From contig JACJXR010000001.1 in the NCBI GenBank assembly GCA_020636505.1, positions 310,001-374,000 of the forward strand: 64,000 bases of DNA. The letters run 5' to 3'. The stretch's first letter is position 1; every line of letters begins with the position of its first letter. This stretch comes from Chitinophagales bacterium. GTDB taxonomy: Bacteria; Bacteroidota; Bacteroidia; Chitinophagales; Chitinophagaceae. The notes under the pieces are model-generated. The model was not told the DNA's origin, did no database searches, and saw only the letters and a list, made by a program, of their open reading frames with translations. The position numbers and the translations under genes are program-made. This document shows positions 34,927 to 44,542 of this stretch, in pieces.

Positions 34927-35448
34927 ATGACTGAAAAACAAGAGAAAATATTAGGTGCCGCATTGGAACTGTTTGCAAAAGATGGGTATCATGCTACCAG
35001 TACAAGCAAGATAGCCAAGCATGCCGGTGTGTCTGAAGCGCTTATTTTCCGTCATTTTGAGAATAAAGAGGGACTATTGAACGCAATAATGGATGTGGGC
35101 GGGCAAAAAGCCCATGAACTATATGCCAAAATAGTATTTACGACAGACCCGAAAGAGCTTTTGAAAAAGGCTATAAACATTCTCTTTGAAGTACCTGAAG
35201 AAGAATATGAGATGTGGCGGCTGATGTATGCGCTAAAATGGCAAACAAACGGCTATAATACAGAATCAAAAGAGCCGCTGATGTTGGCTTTGAACAATGC
35301 CTTTAAAAAACTTGGATACAAAAACCCGGAAGCTGAATCTGAATTGATATTGATGATCATTGACGGAGCAGTCACTTCATTCTTATTGCACCCACCGAAA
35401 AACAAGGAAGACATACGTAAAGCAATTTTTGACAAATACGATCTATAA
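34927..35448 (+). CDS. TetR/AcrR family transcriptional regulator
   Basis: The 173-residue protein has an N-terminal helix-turn-helix (about residues 5-50: EKILGAALELFAKDGYHATSTSKIAKHAGVSEALIFRHFENKEGLL) and a ligand-binding helical domain behind it. I chose ATG 34927 because the longer frame, from 34885, overlaps the promoter -7 box. The downstream genes encode an SDR oxidoreductase, a membrane-anchored hydrolase and a channel, so it is likely a repressor that senses a lipid or hydrophobic compound; the ligand is unknown. Confidence 0.88.
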   Translation: MTEKQEKILGAALELFAKDGYHATSTSKIAKHAGVSEALIFRHFENKEGLLNAIMDVGGQKAHELYAKIVFTTDPKELLKKAINILFEVPEEEYEMWRLMYALKWQTNGYNTESKEPLMLALNNAFKKLGYKNPEAESELILMIIDGAVTSFLLHPPKNKEDIRKAIFDKYDL

Positions 35449-35468
35449 CTATTTTTTTAATCAATAAT

Positions 35469-35490
35469 GTAAGTAAGTAATCGCTTATTA
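35469..35490. promoter_or_regulatory. Second candidate TetR operator before the SDR gene
   Basis: GTAAGTAAGTAAT followed by CGCTTATTA contains the inverted pair TAAG-N6-CTTA (35474-35487). GTAAGTAAT (35473-35481) is shared with the regulator's own operator region (34906-34914). No matching -7 box is seen here. Confidence 0.4.
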
Positions 35491-35504
35491 TAAAACAAAA
35501 AGTC

Positions 35505-36323
35505 ATGAAAAAAATAATCTTAGTAACAGGAGCATCATCAGGAATGGGTAAAGATTTTGCCCTACAACTGGTAAAAGAAGGACACACCGTTTACGGTGCA
35601 GCGCGTCGCATAGAAAAGATGGATGACATTGCTGCAGCCGGTGGACATACCATTGCTATGGACATTACCAACGAAGAGAATGTTCAGACATGTGTAGACA
35701 AAATAAAATCGGAACAAGGAAGAATAGATGTGTTGATCAATAATGCAGGCTTTGGCCTGTATGGTGCAGTTGAAGATGTGACAATGGAAGAGGCTCGCTA
35801 CCAATTTGATGTCAACTTATTCGGTTTGGCAGGCTTGACACAAAAAGTAATTCCACATATGCGTAAGCGACATTCAGGTACCATAATCAACATCTCATCC
35901 ATGGGAGGGAAAATGTATACTCCATTGGGAGCCTGGTATCATGCCACCAAACATGCACTTGAAGGCTGGAGCGATGCCCTACGCCTTGAGCTGCAACAAT
36001 TCGGTATCAATGTGGTTATTGTAGAACCGGGTGCTATCACCACTGAATGGGGAGGCATTATGAGTAAACCGATGTTGGAACGATCAATAGGTGGAGCATA
36101 TGAAAATATGGCCAAACAAATAGCCGACAGAACCGATGAGATGTATGAAAAAGGTGAGGGCTCACCTGTAAGTGTTATTACCGACCTTGTTTCAAAGGCA
36201 GTGAACAGCACCAGACCTAAAACGCGCTATGCAGGAGGAAAATATGCAAAACCAATGATGTGGATACGCAAATACCTTGGAGATAGAATATTTGACAAAG
36301 CGGTAATGAGCCAAATAAAATAA
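35505..36323 (+). CDS. Short-chain dehydrogenase/reductase
   Basis: The classical NAD(P)-dependent SDR (272 residues) has the nucleotide-binding VTGASSGMGKDFA near residue 6, NNAGFGLYG (about 80), the catalytic serine region NISSMGGKM and the YHATK active-site Tyr/Lys (about 148-152). The basic residues ARRIEKM after the second strand favour NADPH. The substrate is unknown. It lies 56 bp after the TetR gene and 2 bp before the metallo-hydrolase gene. Confidence 0.88.
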   Translation: MKKIILVTGASSGMGKDFALQLVKEGHTVYGAARRIEKMDDIAAAGGHTIAMDITNEENVQTCVDKIKSEQGRIDVLINNAGFGLYGAVEDVTMEEARYQFDVNLFGLAGLTQKVIPHMRKRHSGTIINISSMGGKMYTPLGAWYHATKHALEGWSDALRLELQQFGINVVIVEPGAITTEWGGIMSKPMLERSIGGAYENMAKQIADRTDEMYEKGEGSPVSVITDLVSKAVNSTRPKTRYAGGKYAKPMMWIRKYLGDRIFDKAVMSQIK

Positions 36324-36325
36324 CC

Positions 36326-37459
36326 ATGCTAAAAAAAATACTGAAGATGACAGGTATAATCATATTAAGCGTCATATTACTGTTGACAGTTGTAACGGTA
36401 ATATTTGTGAACACCAGCCCACAGTTTGGCGGCAAACCGACAAAGGAGCAAAAGCTGGTGTATGCTACTACAGGATACTATACAGACGGTAAGTTCGTCA
36501 ATCAGATAGCATCGGAAATGGAAGTAGGTGTCAAGGATATTCCATGGTTGTTATACGAACAGCTGAAAGGAGATCCTCACAGGCAACCTACTTCAAAATT
36601 TGATGTGCAGCATATTGATTCGATGGATATCGAGCTGAAACCCGATTCCATTTCAAGACTTACATGGTTCGGGCATTCGGCATTCCTTTTGGAAATAGCC
36701 GGTAAGAAAATATTGTTGGACCCTATGTTCGGAGATGTGCCTGCTCCACATCCATGGTTGGGCAAATCCAGATACTCAAACGGACTACCCATAGAGATAG
36801 AGAAACTACCGAAGATAGATGCCATTATCATGTCTCACGATCACTACGACCATCTGGACTATGGCTCGATAATGAAGTTGAAAGAAAAAACGGAGCAGTT
36901 TTATATGCCATTGGGTGTAGGTGCTCATTTCAGGAAATGGGGCGTAGCAGAAAACAGGATTCATGAGCTGGCATGGTGGGATGATATTGTACTTGACAGC
37001 CTTAAGTTCACTTGCACACCTGCAAGACATTTTTCAGGCAGAGGTTTTACCGATAAAGCAACAACCCTATGGGCATCTTGGGTAATACAATCACCTGATA
37101 AGAACATTTACTTCAGCGGTGATAGTGGATATGGCCCTCACTTCAAAGAGATAGGTAAAAAGTTCGGCACCTTTGACTATGCTATGATGGAATGTGGACA
37201 GTACAATGAGAAGTGGCAAGCCATACATATGATGCCCGAAGAAACCATACAAGCTGCGATAGATGTAAATGCAAAGATCACTCAACCTATACACTGGGGT
37301 GCTTTCACTCTGTCACTTCATAGTTGGACAGACCCCATTGAACGTGCGAGCAAAGAAGCCGGTAAAAGAAACATGGCATTGTGTACACCTGCAATCGGTG
37401 AACCTGTACTTATTGGACAAGAATATCCCAACAATCCTTGGTGGGAAAAGTATAAATAA
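36326..37459 (+). CDS. Membrane-anchored metallo-beta-lactamase-fold hydrolase (NAPE-PLD/UlaG-like)
   Basis: The 377-residue protein has one N-terminal membrane segment (about 8-30). The catalytic part shows LTWFGHSAFLLEI, DPMFGDVPAPHPWLG, the metal motif SHDHYDHLD (about 171-179), HFSGRG (about 238), YFSGDSGYG (about 265) and the late HWGAF. This set matches phospholipase-D-type NAPE-PLD relatives, so hydrolysis of a phospholipid or N-acyl lipid at the membrane is a reasonable hypothesis, not proof. It is 2 bp from the SDR gene and precedes the bestrophin gene. Confidence 0.84.
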   Translation: MLKKILKMTGIIILSVILLLTVVTVIFVNTSPQFGGKPTKEQKLVYATTGYYTDGKFVNQIASEMEVGVKDIPWLLYEQLKGDPHRQPTSKFDVQHIDSMDIELKPDSISRLTWFGHSAFLLEIAGKKILLDPMFGDVPAPHPWLGKSRYSNGLPIEIEKLPKIDAIIMSHDHYDHLDYGSIMKLKEKTEQFYMPLGVGAHFRKWGVAENRIHELAWWDDIVLDSLKFTCTPARHFSGRGFTDKATTLWASWVIQSPDKNIYFSGDSGYGPHFKEIGKKFGTFDYAMMECGQYNEKWQAIHMMPEETIQAAIDVNAKITQPIHWGAFTLSLHSWTDPIERASKEAGKRNMALCTPAIGEPVLIGQEYPNNPWWEKYK

Positions 37460-37494
37460 CATTTATTGTAACTTAATGATGTAAACGAAGGCAT

Positions 37495-38532
37495 ATGTTC
37501 ATCAAAAAGAATTTCAGTGCAAGGGAATTGATACAATTCTCCGGACGCCATATTATATGGCTGACCGCTTGGGCTACCATCATTACAATGATATTTGAGT
37601 TCACGCATTGGGAGTGGATGAGCATTCCTTGGCTACCACTTGCCGCAATAGGTACTGCAGTAGCATTTTACCTTGGTTTTAAAAACAACAGCGCCTATGA
37701 TCGACTATGGGAAGCTCGTAAGATATGGGGTGCTATTGTAAACAGCAGTAGAATGTGGGGTGCAACCGTCAGAGGTTATGTAAGCAATCAATTCAGAGAT
37801 GCACATGTAAGTGAAGAAGAATTGCAAGCCATACACAAAAAGCTGCTATACAGACATATTGGATGGCTATATAGCTTAAGGAGCCAGTTGCTTGTGCCTA
37901 CACCTTGGGAGCATATTAGCCAAAGTAAACATTACAGAAAAGTGGCCGAGCGTTATAAAGTAATGTGGGGTGTCGGCATGAATGATGAAGAGATAACAGA
38001 AGAGCAGCTTAGCCTACACCTTCCTGATGAGGAGATAGACCGACTGAAAGGATATAAAAACACCGCCACTCAAATCATCGACCAACAATCGCAAGATCTG
38101 AAAGAACTAAGGAGCAAGCACTTGATAGATGATTTCAGACATATGGAGTTGCAGAAAATACTCAACGACTTTTATACGCATCAAGGCAAGGCGGAACGCA
38201 TCAAGAAGTTCCCACTGCCTCGTCAGTATGGTAGTGCAAGCTTTGTATTCGTATCGATATTTATCTTCTTGCTACCATTTGGTATCGTGTCCGAGTTTCA
38301 CAAGTTGGGAGAATTCGCAGTATGGTTGTCGATACCGTTCATCGTGATAGTGGGATGGGTATTTGTGATGATGGAACTTATCGGTGACTATTCCGAAAAT
38401 CCTTTTGAGGGATTAGGTAATGACATACCGATGCTATCGCTATGCCGCACAATAGAAATAGACTTGAAAGAGATGCTCGGCGAAAAGGATTTACCTCCTG
38501 CAATAGAACCTAGAGGGTCCGTGTTGATATAA
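37495..38532 (+). CDS. Bestrophin family ion channel protein
   Basis: The 345-residue protein is of the bacterial bestrophin (UPF0187) family. Key blocks are the N-terminal ARELIQFSGRHIIWLTAW, LGFKNNSAYDRLWEARKIWGAIVNSSRMWG, the pore-region SLRSQL, the helical cytosolic segment, and the conserved ENPFEGLGNDIPMLSLCRTIEIDL end. Homologues form pentameric ion channels. It lies in the TetR-linked gene row, 35 bp after the hydrolase gene. Confidence 0.9.
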   Translation: MFIKKNFSARELIQFSGRHIIWLTAWATIITMIFEFTHWEWMSIPWLPLAAIGTAVAFYLGFKNNSAYDRLWEARKIWGAIVNSSRMWGATVRGYVSNQFRDAHVSEEELQAIHKKLLYRHIGWLYSLRSQLLVPTPWEHISQSKHYRKVAERYKVMWGVGMNDEEITEEQLSLHLPDEEIDRLKGYKNTATQIIDQQSQDLKELRSKHLIDDFRHMELQKILNDFYTHQGKAERIKKFPLPRQYGSASFVFVSIFIFLLPFGIVSEFHKLGEFAVWLSIPFIVIVGWVFVMMELIGDYSENPFEGLGNDIPMLSLCRTIEIDLKEMLGEKDLPPAIEPRGSVLI

Positions 38533-38551
38533 AATAGTATTTTGTATCATC

Positions 38552-38992
38552 ATGGAAGAGCGCATTAAGCTTACTAATGGTTATCGTTGGTTTAGATGGG
38601 TCTTTGTTTTCATTGGTTCCTTTGCAATAATAGGTCTATTGTCCGGAGACTACTTGGTGAATAATTCAATTGGTTTGGTTATTTGTATTCTGCTGTTTTA
38701 TCTATTTAATAAATCTCGCAGAATATTCTTCGACAGTAGAAATATCTATATCGTACACGGCAATCATGAAAAAGAAATTCCACTAAGAACGGTAAAGAGC
38801 TTAAAGAGAAGCAGGGGGAAGGTGAACAGCCAACGGTTTTGGATAGTGGCCTATGAGGGTGATGGTGCTCAGGAAAAAAAGTTCAGGTTTTTTAGCAATC
38901 CTTTCGACAGTACAATAAAACAGTTCAAACAAGCCATTAAAGAGCATAATGCAGGTGTAGTTATATGGGACCACCCTTTCTTTAATCACTGA
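38552..38992 (+). CDS. Small two-helix membrane protein of unknown family
   Basis: The 146-residue protein has two N-terminal membrane helices (about 15-55) and a basic soluble C-terminal part that looks like a PH-like or YcxB-type beta region (FFDSRNIYIVHGNHEKEIPLRTVKSLKR). It is 19 bp from the bestrophin stop, so it is probably the last gene of the TetR-controlled row. Family not recognised. No operator or promoter of its own is visible. Confidence 0.6.
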   Translation: MEERIKLTNGYRWFRWVFVFIGSFAIIGLLSGDYLVNNSIGLVICILLFYLFNKSRRIFFDSRNIYIVHGNHEKEIPLRTVKSLKRSRGKVNSQRFWIVAYEGDGAQEKKFRFFSNPFDSTIKQFKQAIKEHNAGVVIWDHPFFNH

Positions 38993-39113
38993 CTTTCCTT
39001 GCCTATAAATAATATCTTAATTGTCTAAAACAGTAGTTTTTAAGTATTTTCACAGTTCGTTATTAGAGAGGCAATATTTATTTGACAGGTATTGAATATC
39101 AAAAGAAACTATT

Positions 39114-40112
39114 GTGAAAGCTATAATACCGGTTGCAGGAGCAGGAACGAAACTTCGCCCGTTAACCTATACACAGCCAAAGGCACTTATTCCGATAGCG
39201 GGCAAAACCATCCTTAGCGTCATCATAGACCAACTGAAAGACGCAGGTGTGGATGAGTTTGTATTTGTAATAGGTTATCTCGGAGAAAAAATTCAACGTT
39301 ATTTATCAAAAAGCTATCCCGACTTAAAATATACGCTTGTCAATCAAACGGACAGGCGAGGCACAGGTCATGCCATATGGTTGACACGCAACGCCGTACA
39401 GAATGATGAAGTGATGATCGTACTCGGAGATACCATCTGCGACTATAATGTAACAAGTGTACTCAATAGCGGTACATCCATGATAGGTGTGCGCAAAGTA
39501 GATGACCCTCGCGGATTTGGTGTGGCCGAACTTGGCGACAAGGACAACGTACTAAAAGTGGTTGAAAAGCCTCTGATTCCAAAGTCCAACATGGCTATGG
39601 TAGGCGTGTACTACATAAAGGAAACAGATGCTCTCTTCAGTGCACTGGACAAGCATTTAAGCAGTCGTGCAGACGAAGAAGGCGAATACCATCTGACCAA
39701 TGCATTGCAGTATATGATAGAGCAAGGAATATCCTTCAATGCCTTCCGTGTGAACAATTGGTTCGACTGCGGTAAAAAAGAAAGCCTCTTAAGTACCAAC
39801 GCCATCCTACTGAAAGAAAAAAGTGATTATACCGAAGGGCAACCTTCCTATCAATATGATACCAGTGTTATCATTCCACCTGTGAGCATTGCCGAGGGGT
39901 GTAACATCAGCCACTCTATAATCGGACCGAATGTGACCATTGGTGAAAACACGACAATACAATCTTCGATCATCAAAGACACAATAATCGGCTCTTTTGC
40001 AGAGTTGGACGAAGTTGTCTTACACTCTTCAATTATCGGTAGCGATGCTTTTGTACGTGGGCTAAGTCAAAGCCTGAACATCGGTGACAATACGGAAATA
40101 GACTTGGGGTAG
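39114..40112 (+). CDS. NDP-sugar nucleotidyltransferase
   Basis: The 332-residue enzyme has the sugar-1-phosphate nucleotidyltransferase domain (PVAGAGTKLRPLTYTQPKALIPIAGKTI, VLGDTICDYNV, VEKP and DCGKKESLL) and a C-terminal left-handed beta-helix (about 240-330, hexapeptide repeats such as ISHSIIGPNVTIGENTTI). It probably activates glucose- or mannose-1-phosphate for surface glycan; the exact nucleotide and sugar cannot be read. GTG start at 39114, with no ATG in the conserved region. It is convergent with galE, 2 bp apart. Confidence 0.88.
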   Translation: MKAIIPVAGAGTKLRPLTYTQPKALIPIAGKTILSVIIDQLKDAGVDEFVFVIGYLGEKIQRYLSKSYPDLKYTLVNQTDRRGTGHAIWLTRNAVQNDEVMIVLGDTICDYNVTSVLNSGTSMIGVRKVDDPRGFGVAELGDKDNVLKVVEKPLIPKSNMAMVGVYYIKETDALFSALDKHLSSRADEEGEYHLTNALQYMIEQGISFNAFRVNNWFDCGKKESLLSTNAILLKEKSDYTEGQPSYQYDTSVIIPPVSIAEGCNISHSIIGPNVTIGENTTIQSSIIKDTIIGSFAELDEVVLHSSIIGSDAFVRGLSQSLNIGDNTEIDLG

Positions 40113-40114
40113 AA

Positions 40115-41155
40115 TTATTTTAAAGGAAGCTTTGTAGCATCTTTCTTAAGTGCCTGCTCCCAACGCCAAGCGGTATCCATCATTTCTTCAAGGCCGTATT
40201 TGATGTCCCAGTCCAATAACGCTCGTGCTTTGCAATTGTCTGCATAAACAGCCACTACATCTCCGGGACGTCTCGGGCCTAAATTATAATTCAACTTTTC
40301 ACCTGATACTTTTTCAAAGGCTTGAATCAGCTCAAGTACTGTAACTCCCTCACCTGTACCAAGATTGAACACTTCACAAGCATCTGTATTTTTATCTTCA
40401 ATCAGGTATTGCAAGCTTTTTGTATGCGCATTGGCTATATCCATTACATGTATATAGTCTCTTACACAAGAGCCGTCACGAGTATCGTAGTCCGAGCCAA
40501 AGACATTCATTTCGGGCAACTTACCTATTGCTGTCTGCGTAATAACAGGTACGAGGTTTTCAGGCTTTTCTTGTAGCTCTCCTATTATAGCAGAAGGATG
40601 TGCGCCAACAGGGTTAAAGTATCTGAGCAGTATAACTTTAAAATCAGGATTCACTCTACTGAAGTCTCTGCAGATAGCCTCACCCATTTGCTTGGTGCGT
40701 GCATATGGCGACTCGGGCTCAGCCAAATCGGCTTTTTCATCAACAGGTAGTTTCGTAGGGTTACCATACACTGAGCATGATGATGAGAAAACGAAGTTGT
40801 TTACATTGTTCTCTTGTGCGCATTGCAACAGGTTAACCAAAGAATCAAGATTGTTTCTGAAGTACTTCAAAGGATATTGTACCGACTCCGGAACAGATTT
40901 GTAAGCAGCAAAGTGTATAATGCCTGTAATGTCGGGATTTTCAATAAAAACAGCTTCCGTATCCTCAAGGTCACAAAGGTTTACTTTGTAGTTCTTCACA
41001 GGCTTGCCTGTAACCTTCTCAATGCCTTCAAGCATACGTAACGAGCCCCTTGATAGGTCGTCGATGGATATCACTTCAAATCCATTCTCTATCAGGTCTA
41101 CAATCGTATGACCGCCAATGTATCCACATCCTCCGGTTACTAGTATTTTACTCAT
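40115..41155 (-). CDS. galE: UDP-glucose 4-epimerase
   Basis: GalE interconverts UDP-glucose and UDP-galactose. The extended SDR protein (346 residues) has NAD-binding VTGGCGYIGGHTIVDL, SSSCSVYG with the catalytic Ser/Thr region, SPYARTK with the catalytic Tyr-x3-Lys, and LRYFNPVGAHPS. I used ATG 41155 (MSKILVTGG) instead of an upstream in-frame ATG at 41176. Its start lies 32 bp after the ABC exporter gene, so the genes from 42996 to 40115 may be co-transcribed. Confidence 0.93.
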   Translation of the reverse strand: MSKILVTGGCGYIGGHTIVDLIENGFEVISIDDLSRGSLRMLEGIEKVTGKPVKNYKVNLCDLEDTEAVFIENPDITGIIHFAAYKSVPESVQYPLKYFRNNLDSLVNLLQCAQENNVNNFVFSSSCSVYGNPTKLPVDEKADLAEPESPYARTKQMGEAICRDFSRVNPDFKVILLRYFNPVGAHPSAIIGELQEKPENLVPVITQTAIGKLPEMNVFGSDYDTRDGSCVRDYIHVMDIANAHTKSLQYLIEDKNTDACEVFNLGTGEGVTVLELIQAFEKVSGEKLNYNLGPRRPGDVVAVYADNCKARALLDWDIKYGLEEMMDTAWRWEQALKKDATKLPLK

Positions 41156-41187
41156 AGGGGGTATTCTAAGCTGCAAATATACCGTAT

Positions 41188-42996
41188 CTATTTAACCTGC
41201 TGCATTTCTACCAGTTTTTTGTAGAAACCGTCTTTTGCGATAAGTGTTTCGTGAGTACCACGCTCTACTATTCTACCTTTATCTAGCACGACTATCTCGT
41301 CAGCATGTTGTACGGTGGAAAGACGGTGTGCGATGACTATGCTAGTACGGTCTTTCATCAAATTGTTGATGGCGTCCTGTACTATACGCTCACTCTCTGT
41401 ATCAAGCGATGATGTAGCCTCATCCAATATCAATATAGGAGGGTTTTTCAATACCGCACGTGCGATGGTAATACGCTGACGCTCACCACCGCTCAATCTT
41501 GTTCCTCTGTCTCCTACTACTGTTTCGTATCCTTCTTCTTTTTGAGCAATAAACTTGTGTGCATTGGCCACTTTTGCCGCTTCTTCAACCTTTTCCAACG
41601 ATTGGGTATCGGCCCCTAAAGTGATATTGTTCAAAATGGTATCGTTGAACAATATCGGTTCTTGGTTCACAATTCCCATTAGTTTACGAAGGTCACTCAG
41701 GCTATACTCTTTAATATTTACACCATCTATCAACACCTCTCCTTGACTGACATCATGGAAGCGAGGTACCATATCCGCAAGTGTGGATTTACCCGCACCC
41801 GATGCTCCCACAAGTGCCACCATCTTACCTTTTTCAATCGTCAGGTTTATTTCATCGAGTATCTTCTTATCACCATAATAGAAGTTCACTCCTTTCAACT
41901 CTATCTTGTCATTGAAGCTATTGACAGCTATCGGATGCTCAACTTCAGTAATGGCATTCTCCGCTTCAAGCAACTGTTCTATCCTTTCCAAAGCGGCTGA
42001 ACCTTTTTGGACATTGTAAAATGCGGAAGAAAGATTTTTAAACGGGTTGATGATCTGCGTGAACAAGGCTATGTATGTCAAAAACCATTCTCCTTGGAAG
42101 CCTGTGGTGTTGCTCAACACCAATCTACCACCATACCATAGTATGATACTCACGACCAATACGCCCATCGTTTCAGACATTGGAGAAGCCAATTCGCGAC
42201 GTGCTGCTATTTTGTTCTTGGTATGAAATATCAGATCGTTGAATTTAGTGAAACGAGAATGCTGGTGTTTCTCCGCATTGAATGCCTTCACCACTCGCAT
42301 ACCACTCAAGGTTTCATCTATCACCTCCATAATACTCCCGAGATGTTGTTGTGCAATAGTCGATGTTCTTTTCAACGACTTGCTTATCCTACCTATGATG
42401 ATACCTGCAACCGGCAAGAATATGAAAAGGAAAATGGTAAGCTGCGGACTCATGTGTACCATCATCCCCAAGAAGAAGATAATAGTCAATGGTTCTCTGA
42501 TAAATACCTCCAACACACTCACAATGGAATATTCCACCTCATTGATGTCATTGGTCATTCTCGAAACAAGGTCTCCTTTACGTTCCTCAGTAAAAAAGCC
42601 TATCGGCAATGACAATGTTTTTGTAAACAGGTCATCTCTCAATCTTCTGAGAATAGAGTTTCTCAGCGGATTGAGAATATATAGTGATAGATACAAAAAC
42701 AGATTCTTAAACAACGTGAAAACAACTGCAGCAATACATACATATAACAATGCTGTTTGCTTGCCATCATTCCGAATTATATTATTTACAGCACCCGATA
42801 CGATCTCTGTGATATTTGTATCTCCTGTACTAATGGTAAGCTCATCAGCACTAGAAAATATCACTTGCAATATTGGGCCCAACATCATCAGCGATACCAA
42901 TGAGAACAGCACCGCCAATAAGCTGAACGTGAAATACAGCGATATCTTGGGTTTATGATCTTTTAAATAACGTAACAGTCTTGAAACCTTCTTCAT
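41188..42996 (-). CDS. MsbA-like ABC exporter (fused permease and ATPase)
   Basis: The 602-residue half-transporter has an N-terminal six-helix domain (about 1-330) and a C-terminal nucleotide-binding domain. The latter has Walker A GASGAGKST, Q-loop NQEPILF, signature LSGGERQR, Walker B ILILDEATSSLD and the H-loop AHRLST. It belongs to the MsbA/lipid-A and lipid-exporter group by layout, and the neighbouring sugar genes are consistent with envelope export, but a drug or peptide substrate is not excluded. It lies 5 bp from cysS. Confidence 0.88.
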   Translation of the reverse strand: MKKVSRLLRYLKDHKPKISLYFTFSLLAVLFSLVSLMMLGPILQVIFSSADELTISTGDTNITEIVSGAVNNIIRNDGKQTALLYVCIAAVVFTLFKNLFLYLSLYILNPLRNSILRRLRDDLFTKTLSLPIGFFTEERKGDLVSRMTNDINEVEYSIVSVLEVFIREPLTIIFFLGMMVHMSPQLTIFLFIFLPVAGIIIGRISKSLKRTSTIAQQHLGSIMEVIDETLSGMRVVKAFNAEKHQHSRFTKFNDLIFHTKNKIAARRELASPMSETMGVLVVSIILWYGGRLVLSNTTGFQGEWFLTYIALFTQIINPFKNLSSAFYNVQKGSAALERIEQLLEAENAITEVEHPIAVNSFNDKIELKGVNFYYGDKKILDEINLTIEKGKMVALVGASGAGKSTLADMVPRFHDVSQGEVLIDGVNIKEYSLSDLRKLMGIVNQEPILFNDTILNNITLGADTQSLEKVEEAAKVANAHKFIAQKEEGYETVVGDRGTRLSGGERQRITIARAVLKNPPILILDEATSSLDTESERIVQDAINNLMKDRTSIVIAHRLSTVQHADEIVVLDKGRIVERGTHETLIAKDGFYKKLVEMQQVK

Positions 42997-43001
42997 AGGC
43001 T

Positions 43002-44495
43002 TTATTCGATAGTGTAAGAAACACTACCGTCTTTTTCATCTTTTAACATAACACCCGCTTCCGTAAGCTTATTGCGTATCAGATCGGATGTAGCATAGTC
43101 TTTTCTTGTACGTGCGTCATTTCTTATTTCTATAAGCAATGAAAGCACTTGATCTATTTTATTGTCTTGCTGCACTTGTAGCGGCTTCATTCCAAGCACC
43201 TCTACAAGATATGTGTCGAATGTAGACAACATCAACTTATATGTATCGGCAGACAAAGCCTCTTTAGACACCTGTCCACCCTTTATACCATTGATAACAG
43301 GAGCCATTTCAAACAGGTTTGCAATGACTTTAGCCGTATTCATATCATCATTCATAAAGTCGGCACATTCGTTGCACCACTTTGTCACTTTTTCATTCAG
43401 CTCTTTGTCTCCTGCATTGTCATTTGTTCCGGGCTCCAATTTTTGTAACACCTCATATGCATCCCACAATCGTCTGAATGCTTTTTCCGAAGCCTGCAAG
43501 GATTCGTTGGAGAAGTCCAACGTACTGCGATAGTGCGTTTGCAAAATATTGAATCGTACGACCATCGGATGATACGCCTGCTCCAACATTGGATGATCGC
43601 CACTGAACAACTCGGTTATCTTGATAACGTTGTTATAGCTCTTGCCCATCTTCTTGCCGTTGATGGTTATCATATTGTTGTGCATCCAATAACGAGCCGG
43701 AGCACAACCATGCGCAATGGTCGATTGTGCTATCTCACTTTCATGGTGAGGAAACTGTAGATCCATTCCACCACCATGCAAGTCAAACTCTTTTCCAAGG
43801 TACTTGCTGCTCATTGCAGAACACTCAATGTGCCAACCCGGGAAACCTTCGCCCCATGGGCTTGCCCAACGCATTATATGTTGTGGTGGCGCTTTCTTCC
43901 AAAGAGCAAAATCCACTTTGTTTCTCTTCTCATCTTGTCCGTCAAGGTCGCGAGTTGTTTCCAACAGCTCATCTATCTTACGTCCGGACAATTTTCCATA
44001 AGGATATGCTTCCGCATATTTCTTTACATCAAAGTATACAGAACCATTCTGCTCATAAGCAAACCCTTCATCCATAATCTTCTGTATCATGCTTATCTGC
44101 TCTATGACATGACCTGTAGCAGTAGGCTCTATGTTAGGGTCTATATTGTTGAACAAGCGCATACCCCAATGAAAGAGGTTGCTGTACTTCTGCACCAACT
44201 CCATCGGTTCCAATCTTTCCAACTGAGCTTTTTCCGAAACTTTATCCTGCGCTTCACGACCTTCTTCTTCAAAGTGTCCCGCATCCGTAATGTTTCTTAC
44301 ATAGCGCACCTTGTAGCCAAGATGAGTCAGATATCTATATACCACATCAAATGTGATATATGGGCGTGCATGTCCCATATGCGACTCTCCTGATACCGTA
44401 GGGCCACATACATACATACCGACATGGTCTTTTACTATCGGCTCAAACTTCTCTTTCTGTCTTGTATATGAATTATAGATATGTAAATCTGACAT
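43002..44495 (-). CDS. cysS: Cysteinyl-tRNA synthetase
   Basis: CysS charges tRNA-Cys. The 497-residue protein has the zinc cysteine in YVCGPTVSGESHMGHARPY (HIGH-like HMGH), DLHGGGMDLQFPHHESEIAQ with the second part of the zinc site, and the KMSKS-like motif KMGKSYNN (here Gly replaces Ser). The C-terminal domain with NDARTRKDYATSD is typical. Start ATG 44495. The ABC transporter gene follows after 5 bp. Confidence 0.96.
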   Translation of the reverse strand: MSDLHIYNSYTRQKEKFEPIVKDHVGMYVCGPTVSGESHMGHARPYITFDVVYRYLTHLGYKVRYVRNITDAGHFEEEGREAQDKVSEKAQLERLEPMELVQKYSNLFHWGMRLFNNIDPNIEPTATGHVIEQISMIQKIMDEGFAYEQNGSVYFDVKKYAEAYPYGKLSGRKIDELLETTRDLDGQDEKRNKVDFALWKKAPPQHIMRWASPWGEGFPGWHIECSAMSSKYLGKEFDLHGGGMDLQFPHHESEIAQSTIAHGCAPARYWMHNNMITINGKKMGKSYNNVIKITELFSGDHPMLEQAYHPMVVRFNILQTHYRSTLDFSNESLQASEKAFRRLWDAYEVLQKLEPGTNDNAGDKELNEKVTKWCNECADFMNDDMNTAKVIANLFEMAPVINGIKGGQVSKEALSADTYKLMLSTFDTYLVEVLGMKPLQVQQDNKIDQVLSLLIEIRNDARTRKDYATSDLIRNKLTEAGVMLKDEKDGSVSYTIE

Positions 44496-44510
44496 ATGGC
44501 AAAATAAGTG

Positions 44511-44542
44511 TAAAAAAACGGGTTGGCATTAGTCTGTGCCAA
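44511..44542 (-). terminator. Terminator of the EEP-family gene
   Basis: On the minus strand TTGGCA and TGCCAA pair around an 8-nt loop that contains the stop codon of the upstream gene, then CCCG and a run of seven T. It separates the EEP gene from cysS. Confidence 0.55.

Noticed and set aside
44499..44507. TTATTTTGC as a cysS promoter box
   Set aside because: One mismatch and only 3 bp from the ATG, which would place the transcript start inside the gene.
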